A stretch of 64,000 bases of DNA, from positions 1 to 64,000 of the forward strand of contig NZ_LOKW01000024.1 of the NCBI RefSeq assembly GCF_002211305.1. Direction: 5' to 3'. The notes under the pieces were generated by a model, which ran no database searches, had not been told where the DNA came from, and was given only the letters and a program-made list of their open reading frames with translations. The translations under genes were made by a program, and so were the position numbers. Below, in pieces: positions 8,627-16,113 of this stretch (position 1 is the first letter of the stretch; every line of letters begins with the position of its first letter). The DNA is from Rhizobium sp. R634 (GTDB lineage Bacteria; Pseudomonadota; Alphaproteobacteria; Rhizobiales; Rhizobiaceae).

Positions 8627-9403
8627 TCAGAGCAGGCTGTCGATGAGCGCCGACATGGTGTCAACCGGCATGTCTCCAGAATAGCGCTTGCCATTGATCA
8701 GGAAAGTCGGCGTGGCGTTGACGCCGAAGTCCTTGGAACCTCTTTCCCGCGTGGCGTTCACTTCATCCAGAAGCTTCTGGTTCGTCAAGCATTTCGTAAA
8801 GCTATCCTCAGTAAATCCGGCAAGCTTCGACATCTGCAGCAGCGCGGCGCGGCCGTCATCGGCGGCGGCCCAGACCTGCTGCTGCTTGAACAGCATTGAT
8901 ACCATCGGGAAATACTGCTCCGGCGTGCTCAACTGCTCCGGATTGGAGGCGTTGCAGCGGGCAAGCATGAAGGCGGCTGCGGCGCGCGGATCGAAGGGGA
9001 ATTCGCGGATGATGAACTGCACCTTGCCGCTGTCGACGTATTTCTGCTTGATGGTGTCAAAAGTCGTGTTGTGGAAATGCGCGCAGTGCGGGCAAGTCAT
9101 CGACATGTATTCGACGATCTTGACCGGGGCATCGGCCTTCCCCAGCGCCATCTCAGGCAAGGCGCCGGGCTTCAGCACTTCGGCCATATCGACGTCGCCG
9201 TCGGACTGCGGCAATTCCGTCCCGGACGTGGCAGCCGTCTGAATGGTGTCGACATTGGTGCCGTCGGCCATGGTCTTGCCGGAGGACGAAGCATCGGCAG
9301 CGTCCTTGCTGTCGTTGCAGGCGACAAGCGTTACGGCAGCTGCGGCGATGGCGATGCCGCTGAGCAGGCGGCGTTTCGTCAGTAGCATTTCGGACATTTG
9401 CAT
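8627..9403 (-). CDS. DsbA-family thiol-disulfide oxidoreductase, lipoprotein
   Basis: A thioredoxin-fold protein of the periplasm, anchored by lipid: the signal ends in the lipobox LVAC (Cys29). The active site is CPHC (Cys104, Cys107) in MTCPHCAHF, as in DsbA and the BdbD-like group. The C-terminus has the cis-proline segment ATPTFLING, typical of the fold. It probably introduces or shuffles disulfides in exported proteins. Two further in-frame ATGs (9397, 9388) could be the true start; GGGGA precedes the first one. It lies between a toxin-antitoxin pair and smc. Confidence 0.9.
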   Translation of the reverse strand: MQMSEMLLTKRRLLSGIAIAAAAVTLVACNDSKDAADASSSGKTMADGTNVDTIQTAATSGTELPQSDGDVDMAEVLKPGALPEMALGKADAPVKIVEYMSMTCPHCAHFHNTTFDTIKQKYVDSGKVQFIIREFPFDPRAAAAFMLARCNASNPEQLSTPEQYFPMVSMLFKQQQVWAAADDGRAALLQMSKLAGFTEDSFTKCLTNQKLLDEVNATRERGSKDFGVNATPTFLINGKRYSGDMPVDTMSALIDSLL

Positions 9404-9550
9404 GGGTTCCCCATAGGTATGAGAGTGACGGCGTGACTGTGCGATATAACGGCTGACGGCCGCTCACAAGCCACGGATCAGCAACTTCCTTCAAAGAATT
9501 GTGACCGTGATGGGACCACCAGACAAAATTGCGATCGATCGGCTTGTTGA

Positions 9551-9820
9551 TTATCGATAGACATCGCGGCGGTTGCCGATACGCACGATGAGGATTCGCA
9601 CGGCCCCATCATCGATGCTTGCGATCACGCGATAGTCCCCGACGCGATACTTCCAGAAATCCCCGAGTTCGGACCCTTTGAGCGCCTCTCCAATGGATCG
9701 TGCGTCGTCCAGCCTTGCGACGCGGTCATTGGGAAATCGAAGTATTCGGCGAGCCGCCTCATGTCCAAGTTTCTCAAGCTCACGCTCGGCGGCCCGGTGA
9801 AACTCAATTCTCCACGCCAT
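9551..9820 (-). CDS. RelE/ParE-family toxin
   Basis: An 89-residue basic protein of the RelE/ParE superfamily. It starts WRIEFHRAAERELEKL and ends with the conserved stretch GEALKGSELGDFWKYRVGDYRVI and RIGNRRDVYR. RelE members cleave mRNA on the ribosome; ParE members poison gyrase. The near-complete RelE-like tail favours an mRNA interferase. Its first 17 bases overlap the antitoxin gene upstream, as expected for a translationally coupled pair. The reading frame is intact, so it is probably active but neutralised. Confidence 0.9.
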   Translation of the reverse strand: MAWRIEFHRAAERELEKLGHEAARRILRFPNDRVARLDDARSIGEALKGSELGDFWKYRVGDYRVIASIDDGAVRILIVRIGNRRDVYR

Positions 9821-10028
9821 GACGTGTCATGAGCTCGGCTAGCGAAACGGTATCACTCTCGCCCCGTCGAAGCTCTTCGAGGCGCTTTTCGGCAAGATAA
9901 ATATCTTCGAGATCATCGAGATGTTCGAGAATGGCTTGACGCGCATAGAAGCTCTTGCTGCGACCCGTGCGCCTGGCGAGCTCATCGAGCCGTGCTTCGA
10001 TATCCGGCGGCAATCGCAAGGCCAGCAT
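9804..10028 (-). CDS. RelB-like ribbon-helix-helix antitoxin
   Basis: A 74-residue acidic protein whose first 45 residues form a ribbon-helix-helix DNA-binding domain (LALRLPPDIEARLDELARRTGRSKSFYARQAI). The acidic C-terminal half (LEDIYLAEKRLEELRRG) would wrap the toxin. Such antitoxins dimerise on an operator in their own promoter; a likely operator region is the AT-rich stretch 10045-10065, which I did not resolve into half sites. The pair sits between the DUF721 gene and the dsbA-like gene. Confidence 0.9.
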   Translation of the reverse strand: MLALRLPPDIEARLDELARRTGRSKSFYARQAILEHLDDLEDIYLAEKRLEELRRGESDTVSLAELMTRHGVEN

Positions 10029-10124
10029 GTTCGTTCTCCTGTCTGCTATACAAATATAGCATTCGACAGGAACAGAATCTACATCCGCTTTACGGTTGTC
10101 CGGACAACTCAGGCACCTTGCCCG

Positions 10125-10619
10125 TCAACGCCCACCCCGCTTCCCCATCACCGCCGTGCCCAGCCGCTGAATCGCCTGGCGCAGCTTGTCGCCCTCGATG
10201 CCTTCCATCATGCCTTCGAGCTTGCGGGCGGCTTCGCCCTTCAGCGGCGGCGGGGTGCGGGAGCGGCGGACGGCTTGGGAGACCGGCTTCTGGACGATGC
10301 GGATCTGGTGGACGGCGGAAAAGCCGAAGAAGCTGTTGATGCGCTGGATGAGTTCGCCCTGGGCATGGGTGAGGAAAAGCGCGCGCGCACCTTCGCAGGC
10401 GATCGTCAGCACGCCGGGGCGAAAGCTGCCGTCATCGCCGCCGCCGCGCGCCCAGGCGATCTTTTCCGGCCGGGTGCAATCGGCGAAATCCTCGCCGGCG
10501 ATTTCGCTCCAGGAGCCGAGCAGAGCCGTGTTGATGCCGGCCCGGCGCGCCAGGACAGGATCGATCAGCCCGTTCGCCAGCTCGGAAATCTGCTTCACAT
10601 CTTTGCGTGGATAACTCAT
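10125..10619 (-). CDS. DUF721 (DciA-like) protein
   Basis: A 164-residue DUF721 protein. The core, residues 20-115, has the family pattern LLGSWSEIAGEDFADCTRPEKIAW followed by LTIACEGARALFLTHAQGELIQRINSFFG. DUF721 includes DciA, a loader of the replicative helicase in bacteria without DnaC, and alphaproteobacterial members may do the same; that assignment is inference. The C-terminal third is polar and basic. It is divergent from mutY over a 96-bp gap that should hold both promoters. The short overlapping GC-rich tail shows no known motif. Confidence 0.8.
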   Translation of the reverse strand: MSYPRKDVKQISELANGLIDPVLARRAGINTALLGSWSEIAGEDFADCTRPEKIAWARGGGDDGSFRPGVLTIACEGARALFLTHAQGELIQRINSFFGFSAVHQIRIVQKPVSQAVRRSRTPPPLKGEAARKLEGMMEGIEGDKLRQAIQRLGTAVMGKRGGR

Positions 10620-10715
10620 CGAAACCCTTAAGCGGCGGCGCGATTTGGCGGGGCCGACTTGATCGCGCGACCTTGCTTCGCCAAGTATAGGGCCTTCCCC
10701 CTATCGCGGCAAATC

Positions 10716-11807
10716 ATGACGATCACGACCCTCGACACGCCTTCGGCAAAACCCCTCCTCGACTGGTACGACCGGCACCATCGCGACCTGCCCTGGCGTG
10801 TCTCACCGGGCATGGCGGCGCGCGGCGTCAAGCCCGATCCCTATCACATCTGGCTTTCCGAGGTGATGCTGCAGCAAACGACGGTGCAGGCGGTCAAACC
10901 CTATTTCGCCAAGTTTCTGCAGCGTTGGCCCGCGGTGACCAGCCTCGCCGCGGCCGCAAACGACGAAGTGATGGCCGCCTGGGCGGGGCTCGGCTATTAT
11001 GCACGCGCCCGCAACCTGAAGAAATGCGCCGAAGCGGTGGCTAGGGAATATGGCGGCATCTTTCCCGACACGGAAGCAGGACTCAAGTCGCTGCCCGGCA
11101 TCGGCGATTATACGGCCGCCGCCGTCGCGGCCATCGCCTTTAACCGGCAGGCCGCTGTGATGGACGGCAATGTCGAGCGGGTGATCTCCAGGCTTTACGC
11201 GATCGAAACCCCGCTGCCGGCCGCAAAGCCCGTGATGAAGGAAAAGGTGGTGCTGCTGACGCCTGCGGCGCGGCCCGGCGATTTTGCCCAGGCGATGATG
11301 GATCTCGGCGCGACGATCTGCACCCCGAAGCGGCCGGCCTGTTCGCTCTGTCCGTTCAGAGGGGCCTGCGAGGCGCTGAAGTTTTCCGATCCCGAGCTTT
11401 TTCCTGTCAAAGCGGCGAAAAAGGAGAAACCGGTCCGTCAGGGCGCGGCCTTTATCGCGGTGACCGCCGATGGAGAAATCCTGTTGCGACGGCGAGGCGA
11501 CAGCGGTCTGCTCGGCGGCATGACCGAGGTGCCGACGACGGCCTGGACGGCGCGCATCGATGGCGAGACCTCGGCGGAAGCCGCCCCCTTCGATGCGGCA
11601 TGGCATGCCTGCGGCACCGTCATCCATGTCTTCACGCATTTCGAACTCAGGCTTTCGATCTACCGCACGGCCATCGCCGCCACGGTCGACACGAATGACG
11701 GATGGTGGGAGCCGGTCACAAATCTTGAAGCGCAGGCCTTGCCGACCGTCATGAAAAAAGCGATCGCAGCGGCTATTCCTCTCGCGTTCAAAACATCCAA
11801 GGGATGA
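10716..11807 (+). CDS. mutY: A/G-specific adenine DNA glycosylase
   Basis: Removes adenine mispaired with 8-oxoguanine, preventing G:C to T:A changes. Catalytic residues Glu49 (SEVMLQQT) and Asp151 (VMDGNVERV) are present, and the helix-hairpin-helix is LPGIGDYTAAAVAAIAF. A 4Fe-4S cluster is bound by Cys203, Cys210, Cys213 and Cys219 (C-X6-C-X2-C-X5-C). The C-terminal part, from residue 240, resembles the NUDIX-like domain that recognises 8-oxoG. Start at 10716 gives a normal N-terminus; an upstream frame to 10659 is unlikely. It overlaps the next gene by ATGA, so the two are probably co-translated. Confidence 0.96.
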   Translation: MTITTLDTPSAKPLLDWYDRHHRDLPWRVSPGMAARGVKPDPYHIWLSEVMLQQTTVQAVKPYFAKFLQRWPAVTSLAAAANDEVMAAWAGLGYYARARNLKKCAEAVAREYGGIFPDTEAGLKSLPGIGDYTAAAVAAIAFNRQAAVMDGNVERVISRLYAIETPLPAAKPVMKEKVVLLTPAARPGDFAQAMMDLGATICTPKRPACSLCPFRGACEALKFSDPELFPVKAAKKEKPVRQGAAFIAVTADGEILLRRRGDSGLLGGMTEVPTTAWTARIDGETSAEAAPFDAAWHACGTVIHVFTHFELRLSIYRTAIAATVDTNDGWWEPVTNLEAQALPTVMKKAIAAAIPLAFKTSKG

Positions 11808-12424
11808 CCATGACTACTGAGATAAAACATATCGTTTTCGATATCGGCAAAGTTCTTATTCATTACGATCCGAATCTTCCTTTCGCCCGTCTCATTCCCG
11901 ACGAGACCGAGCGCAACTGGTTCTTCGCCAACATCTGCACCCACGACTGGAACATCGAGCAGGACCGCGGCCGCACCTGGGAAGAGGCCGAAGCGCTGCT
12001 GATTGCCGAGCACCCTGCCCGCGAAGAGCATATCCGCGCCTTCCGCAAATATTGGCACGAGATGGTGCCGCACGCCTATGAGGACAGCGTCGCGATCCTG
12101 GAAGGGCTGATCGCCGAAGGCCGCGACGTGACGATGCTGACCAACTTCGCCTCCGACACTTTTCGCGAGGCGCAGGCGCGTTTTCCGTTCCTCACCAAAC
12201 CGCGCGGCGTCACCGTTTCCGGCGATGTCGGCCTGATCAAGCCGGATATCGCGATCTACGAGACGCATACGAAAAGCTTCGGCCTCGACCCCAAGGCAAC
12301 GATCTTCATCGACGACGCGCCTGCCAATGTCGAAGGCGCCAAGGCCTTCGGCTGGAACGCCGTGCTGTTTTCCGGCGCCGAGAAGCTGCGCAGCGATCTT
12401 GCCGCCTACGGATTGAAGGTCTGA
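11804..12424 (+). CDS. HAD-superfamily hydrolase
   Basis: A 206-residue haloacid-dehalogenase-like protein. Motif I is VFDIGKVLIHYD with Asp13 as the nucleophile. The residue two after it is Gly rather than Asp, as in YihX-type sugar phosphatases. Motif II is MLTNFAS, the motif III Lys lies in GLIKPDIAIYE, and motif IV is IFIDDAPANVEGA. The cap is the small helical type. The substrate is probably a phosphorylated metabolite, but cannot be named. It overlaps the mutY stop codon by ATGA and is followed five bases later by an NTF2-like gene, making a three-gene operon. Confidence 0.88.
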   Translation: MTMTTEIKHIVFDIGKVLIHYDPNLPFARLIPDETERNWFFANICTHDWNIEQDRGRTWEEAEALLIAEHPAREEHIRAFRKYWHEMVPHAYEDSVAILEGLIAEGRDVTMLTNFASDTFREAQARFPFLTKPRGVTVSGDVGLIKPDIAIYETHTKSFGLDPKATIFIDDAPANVEGAKAFGWNAVLFSGAEKLRSDLAAYGLKV

Positions 12425-12429
12425 GAGCC

Positions 12430-12795
12430 ATGGCTTTCGACCCGGCCGAAGAAATCGAACGCTTCCACGCCGCGATCAACGCGCTGGATTTCCCTGTTAT
12501 CGAGGCCTATTTCGCCGAGGACGCCACCTATGTCTCAAACGGCGTCGGCAGCCTTGCCGGGCGGGGCGAGATCATGGCCGCCTTCCGGCGCTATTTCGAC
12601 GATTATCCCGATCAGACGGCTGAGAATTCGCTTGTGGAGACACTGACGCCGCTGTCCGGCCGGTCCGTCTGGTCGCTCCGCGCCACCCACAGCAAGACGG
12701 GAAGGCCGCTGATCCGCGAGGGCGAGGAGACGATCACCTTCAACACAGAAGGCCGCATCATCCGCGTCGACGTCACCGACTACAAGGACTTCTAA
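12430..12795 (+). CDS. NTF2-like / SnoaL-type protein
   Basis: A 121-residue protein with the cone-shaped NTF2-like fold pattern: IERFHAAINALDFPVIEAYFAEDATYVSNG at the N-terminus and a beta-rich C-terminus ending GRIIRVDVTDYKDF. Members include SnoaL-type cyclases, ketosteroid isomerase and many small-molecule binders, so the activity cannot be predicted. It begins five bases after the HAD gene and ends before tandem hairpins, as the last gene of the mutY unit. Confidence 0.8.
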   Translation: MAFDPAEEIERFHAAINALDFPVIEAYFAEDATYVSNGVGSLAGRGEIMAAFRRYFDDYPDQTAENSLVETLTPLSGRSVWSLRATHSKTGRPLIREGEETITFNTEGRIIRVDVTDYKDF

Positions 12796-12804
12796 AATAG
12801 AAGA

Positions 12805-12868
12805 CGCCCGGGGTTCGAGCCCCGGGCGCCTTGGCCTTCTTCCGCAACTGGAGGAAACCGGAAGAAGG
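12805..12868. terminator. Tandem hairpins between convergent genes
   Basis: CGCCCGGGG/CCCCGGGCG (12805-12828, 9-bp stem) is followed by CCTTCTTCCG/CGGAAGAAGG (12835-12868, 10-bp stem). Neither has a long T tract, but both sit between the stops of the NTF2-like gene and ccrM and probably end transcription in both directions. Confidence 0.55.
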
Positions 12869-12893
12869 TATTTCGATCCCGCGAAGGTGCTGC

Positions 12894-14048
12894 TCACTCC
12901 ACCTTTGCCAGATCACTGCGGATGACGGACCTGAGATCGTCGATCGGGCGCAGGGACTGCCCGTCTTCGAAATGCCAGAAGGTCCACCCGTTGCATGCAT
13001 CGAGACCCTGCACCTTGGCGCCGAGACGATGAATGGAGCCGGCCTCGCCGCCTGAAGCCACCGTGCCGTCGGCGCGCACGATCGCGCTATAGCGGCGCTT
13101 AGCGTCGATCAGCACCTGGCCGGGCTTGATGAGGCCACTTTCGACCAGCACGTTGAAGGCGACGCGCACCTCGGCCTTCTTGCCGGTCATGACGGTGAGT
13201 TCCGCCTTGCCGAGCGGCTCGACGGCGGCGATGCGGGCGGATGCCGCATCGATATAATCCTGCTCGCGCTCGATGCCGACGAAGTGACGGCCGAGGCGCT
13301 TGGCGACGGCGCCCGTCGTTCCCGAGCCGAAGAAAGGATCGAGCACGATATCGCCAGGTTTGGTCGAGGCCATGATGACGCGGGCAAGCAGCGCTTCCGG
13401 CTTCTGGGTCGGATGCACCTTCTTGCCGTCTTCGCCCTTCAGCCGTTCATTGCCGTTGCAGATCGGGAACAGCCAGTCGGAGCGCATCTGCACATCGTCA
13501 TTGGCGGCCTTCATCGCATCGTAATTGAAGGTGTAGCCTTTGGCCTTGGCGTTGGGGCTTGCCCAGATCATCGTCTCATGAGCGTTCTGGAAGCGGCGGC
13601 CCTTGAAATTCGGCATCGGATTGGTCTTGCGCCAGATGATGTCGTTGAGGATCCAGAAGTTCAGATCCTGCAGCGTCGCGCCGACACGGAAAATATTGTG
13701 GTAGGAGCCGATTACCCAGATCGAGCCCGTCGGCTTCAAGACGCGGCGGCAGGCGAGCAGCCAGGCGCGGGTGAAGGCGTCATAGGCCTCGAAGGAAGCG
13801 AACTGATCCCATTCGTCATCGACGGCATCGACCAGCGACTGATCGGGACGATGCAGCGATCCGCCGAGCTGAAGATTATACGGCGGGTCGGCGAAGATTA
13901 CATCGACGGAGTGGCTGGGCAAGGCTTCAAGGGCGCTGACGCAATCGCCCTTGATGATCGTGTCGATCCAGGACTCCGACCGGGAACCCGGCTTGACGGA
14001 GGCCTTGAGGTCGGCAAGCGGAAAAACTGATGCCATTCTGATACTCAC
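12894..14048 (-). CDS. ccrM: CcrM-type DNA adenine methyltransferase
   Basis: Methylates adenine in GANTC and serves as a cell-cycle regulator in Alphaproteobacteria. Catalytic motif IV DPPYNLQ (54-60) comes before the SAM motif DPFFGSGTT (236-244), the beta-class order. The C-terminal 95 residues (LIKPGQVLIDAKRRYSAIVRADG) are the RAMA domain found in CcrM proteins. Either the ATG at 14048 or the one at 14036 (MASVFPL) could be used. The upstream region has CtrA-like half sites. There is no restriction partner beside it, consistent with a solitary methylase. Confidence 0.95.
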   Translation of the reverse strand: MSIRMASVFPLADLKASVKPGSRSESWIDTIIKGDCVSALEALPSHSVDVIFADPPYNLQLGGSLHRPDQSLVDAVDDEWDQFASFEAYDAFTRAWLLACRRVLKPTGSIWVIGSYHNIFRVGATLQDLNFWILNDIIWRKTNPMPNFKGRRFQNAHETMIWASPNAKAKGYTFNYDAMKAANDDVQMRSDWLFPICNGNERLKGEDGKKVHPTQKPEALLARVIMASTKPGDIVLDPFFGSGTTGAVAKRLGRHFVGIEREQDYIDAASARIAAVEPLGKAELTVMTGKKAEVRVAFNVLVESGLIKPGQVLIDAKRRYSAIVRADGTVASGGEAGSIHRLGAKVQGLDACNGWTFWHFEDGQSLRPIDDLRSVIRSDLAKVE

Positions 14049-14061
14049 TCATACGCTTTAC

Positions 14062-14090
14062 GCTTAACTCTCCGTTATGGTTACGCAACT
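14062..14090 (-). promoter_or_regulatory. CtrA-like half sites upstream of ccrM
   Basis: On the minus strand GTAACCAT (14077-14084) differs by one base from the CtrA half site TTAACCAT, and GTTAAG follows ten bases on, giving an imperfect TTAA-N-TTAA pair. CtrA activation of ccrM is known in Caulobacter; here it is inferred. Confidence 0.4.
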
Positions 14091-14145
14091 TAGTTACCAA
14101 AGCCTGAAGGGGTGGCCGAATTCGGGAATTTATTAGGGCGCCCCG

Positions 14146-14496
14146 TCACGCCGCATCATGAACCTCGCGACTATCTGCCGGCGCCTCGTCGCGTTCGAAC
14201 ATGCCATAATCGCGCACTACGCTGGCGATACGCAGGCGGTAGTCGGCGAAGATGCCGCCACGGCCGGCTTGTTGGGCTGCCCGGTGGGCTTCGAGGTTGC
14301 GCCATTTGCGGACGGCCTCCTCGTCGTGGAAGAAGGAGAGCGACAGCAGCTTGCCGCGGTTCGTCAGGCTCTCGAAACGTTCGATCGAGATGAAGCCGTC
14401 GATCTTTTCGAGCTCGGATCGCAACTCGCCGGCGAGATCGAGATATTTGTGGCGTTCGCCCATATAGGGCACGACTTCGAAGATGACGGCGATCAT
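14146..14496 (-). CDS. Antibiotic biosynthesis monooxygenase (ABM) domain protein
   Basis: A 116-residue dimeric alpha-beta barrel (ferredoxin-like) protein. The pattern IAVIFEVVPYMGERHKYLDLAGELRSELEKIDGFISIERF, then KLLSLSFFHDEEAVRKWRN, is typical of ABM proteins, which range from quinone-forming monooxygenases to heme-degrading enzymes and stress proteins. No cofactor site can be read. It overlaps the upstream NIPSNAP-like gene by four bases (ATGA), so the two are co-translated, and both are divergent from an ArsR regulator. Confidence 0.85.
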   Translation of the reverse strand: MIAVIFEVVPYMGERHKYLDLAGELRSELEKIDGFISIERFESLTNRGKLLSLSFFHDEEAVRKWRNLEAHRAAQQAGRGGIFADYRLRIASVVRDYGMFERDEAPADSREVHDAA

Positions 14497-14822
14497 GGCA
14501 GCACCAGCTTTGCGTGAGGGGCGGAGACGTTTTTCAGGAAGATGCGGTCTTCTTTCACGATGAAGCCTTCGCGCCTGGCGAATTCGTAATTGTCGCGGCC
14601 GAGCGGATCGGCGGCCAGTCTGGCGCGATAGGCTTCGTAGGCGGCGAGGCTTTCGATGTTGTAGACGCCGTAGGCCGTCGTCGCCGATCCCTCATGCGGG
14701 CCGAAATAACCGATCAGGTCGGCGCCGTTTTTCGGGATCGCTTGGCCCCAGTTGCGGGCATATTCGGCAAAAACCTCCTTCTTGAAGGGGTCGATCTGGT
14801 AGCGGATGAAGCAGGTGATCAT
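14493..14822 (-). CDS. NIPSNAP-family protein
   Basis: A 109-residue protein with the NIPSNAP pattern: ITCFIRYQIDPFKKEVFAEYARNWGQAIPKNG then DLIGYFGPHEGSATTAYGVYNIESLAAYEAYR. This is another dimeric alpha-beta barrel fold, usually without a known reaction. The start at 14822 is preceded by AAGGAG at correct spacing; an ATG 12 codons upstream would add an unrelated tail. First gene of a two-gene operon with the ABM protein, 70 bp from a divergent arsR-type gene. Confidence 0.85.
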   Translation of the reverse strand: MITCFIRYQIDPFKKEVFAEYARNWGQAIPKNGADLIGYFGPHEGSATTAYGVYNIESLAAYEAYRARLAADPLGRDNYEFARREGFIVKEDRIFLKNVSAPHAKLVLP

Positions 14823-14892
14823 CGTTTTCTCCTTTTCGCTCCATCCGTTTTCGCACATTGCCTGACGGCGATGCTTCGGTTACGATCGAAGT

Positions 14893-15582
14893 ATGAAGGA
14901 AGGTCCTGACATTGCGCAGATCGGCGCGCTCATCGGCGATCCCGCCCGCGCCAACATGCTGGCGGCCTTGACCGGCGGGCGGGCGCTGACGGCGACCGAG
15001 CTTGCCGGCGTCGGCGGCATCACCTTGCAGACGGCGAGCACCCATCTCGCCAAGCTCGAAGCCGGCGGTCTGCTTGCCCAGCGCAAGCAGGGACGGCATC
15101 GTTATTTCACGCTTGCCGACGAGGCGGCCGCGCGGCTGATCGAGAGTATGATGGGCTTTGCGGCCGGACGGGGACATCTGCGTCATCGCCCGGGCCCGAA
15201 GGAGCCGGCGCTGCGCAAGGCGCGCATCTGCTACGATCACCTTGCCGGCGACTACGGCGTGCGCATGCTCGACAGCCTCATTTCCTCCGGATCGATCGAC
15301 GCGGTCGGAGATGGCCTTGCGCTCACTGAAAAGGGTGAAAGCGACCTAAAATGCATCGGTGTCGATGTCGGCGCGCTCAGATCGTCGCGGCGGCCGCTCT
15401 GCCGTTCCTGCCTCGACTGGAGCGAAAGGCGGGCCCATCTTGCCGGCAGCCTCGGCAAGGCTCTGCTGGCAAGCTTCCTCGACAAGGGATGGGCGCGGCG
15501 GGCGACCGAAAGCCGCTCCATCCTCTTCTCGCCGGAAGGCGACCGGCAGTTCTTGAAGCTTTTCCCGCTGGAAACTAACTAG
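14893..15582 (+). CDS. ArsR-family transcriptional regulator
   Basis: A 229-residue regulator. Residues 5-85 form the ArsR winged helix: IGDPARANMLAALTGGRALTATELAGVGGITLQTASTHLAKLEAGGLLAQRKQGRHRYFTL. The C-terminal 130 residues are an added domain containing RPLCRSCLDWSERRAHLAG, a conserved segment with two Cys in longer ArsR proteins; whether it binds metal is unknown. It is divergent from the NIPSNAP-ABM operon, the obvious target. Its TAG stop is the first base group of a palindromic repeat. Confidence 0.88.
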   Translation: MKEGPDIAQIGALIGDPARANMLAALTGGRALTATELAGVGGITLQTASTHLAKLEAGGLLAQRKQGRHRYFTLADEAAARLIESMMGFAAGRGHLRHRPGPKEPALRKARICYDHLAGDYGVRMLDSLISSGSIDAVGDGLALTEKGESDLKCIGVDVGALRSSRRPLCRSCLDWSERRAHLAGSLGKALLASFLDKGWARRATESRSILFSPEGDRQFLKLFPLETN

Positions 15583-15694
15583 AGCATGATGCCGAAAAGT
15601 GTGAGCGGTTTTCGGACGACATTATGCTCTAACTCTTTAATTTAGAACAGGATTCAGATTTTAGGCCAACCGGTTCTAAAATCATCCTGTTCTA
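15581..15694. repeat. Two-hairpin intergenic repeat, family D
   Basis: The first hairpin (15581-15630) is AGAGCATGATG...CATTATGCTCT around CCGAAAAG...GGTTTTCGG. The second (15643-15694) is TAGAACAGGAT / ATCCTGTTCTA with an inner GATTTTAG / CTAAAATC. This pair recurs widely in Rhizobiales as I recall it. It separates two convergent genes and overlaps both stop codons. Confidence 0.75.
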
Positions 15695-16113
15695 GGCGCA
15701 ACACGCACGCCGCGGAATCCGCCGCCGGCGATGTCGCTGCAAAACTCGCTCCATTCGCAACCCTCGCAGGCGCTCTTAAACTCTTCCATGGCGAAGCGCA
15801 GGCGAAGACGGCGCAGAAGCCTTTCATCGGGCGAAATTCGCATCCCCTGCCCGACCGTCATGCGGAGCAGGCTACCGATGGTTTCTGCCGCGGCCTCGTC
15901 TCGGCGTGCAGGGCCGTGACTGAAACAATGGGCCGACGGATCTTGCAGAAGCGGCGCGCAGATGTCGTCGGGACCGGAGACGATTTCGATCTCCTTTCCG
16001 GCCGAAAGACGCGCGGCGATGCGTTGGTAATTGGCGATGAAGGCTGGCGTATAGCCTTCACCGACAAAGGTCAGCATGCAGAGCAGATGATGGGCGCGAA
16101 GCCGGACGGTCAA
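15682..16113 (-). CDS. DUF1284 protein
   Basis: A 143-residue protein starting TVRLRAHHLLCMLTFVGEGY, the conserved DUF1284 head with two His and a Cys, which suggests metal or thiol chemistry. Further Cys lie in ICAPLL, AHCFSHG and CEGCEWSEFC. The start is a TTG overlapping the bioY stop codon (TTGA), so it should be translated by coupling with bioY. Its last codons (RTG and the stop) come from the adjacent repeat element. Function unknown; a longer frame upstream overlaps bioY and is not supported. Confidence 0.78.
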   Translation of the reverse strand: MTVRLRAHHLLCMLTFVGEGYTPAFIANYQRIAARLSAGKEIEIVSGPDDICAPLLQDPSAHCFSHGPARRDEAAAETIGSLLRMTVGQGMRISPDERLLRRLRLRFAMEEFKSACEGCEWSEFCSDIAGGGFRGVRVAPRTG

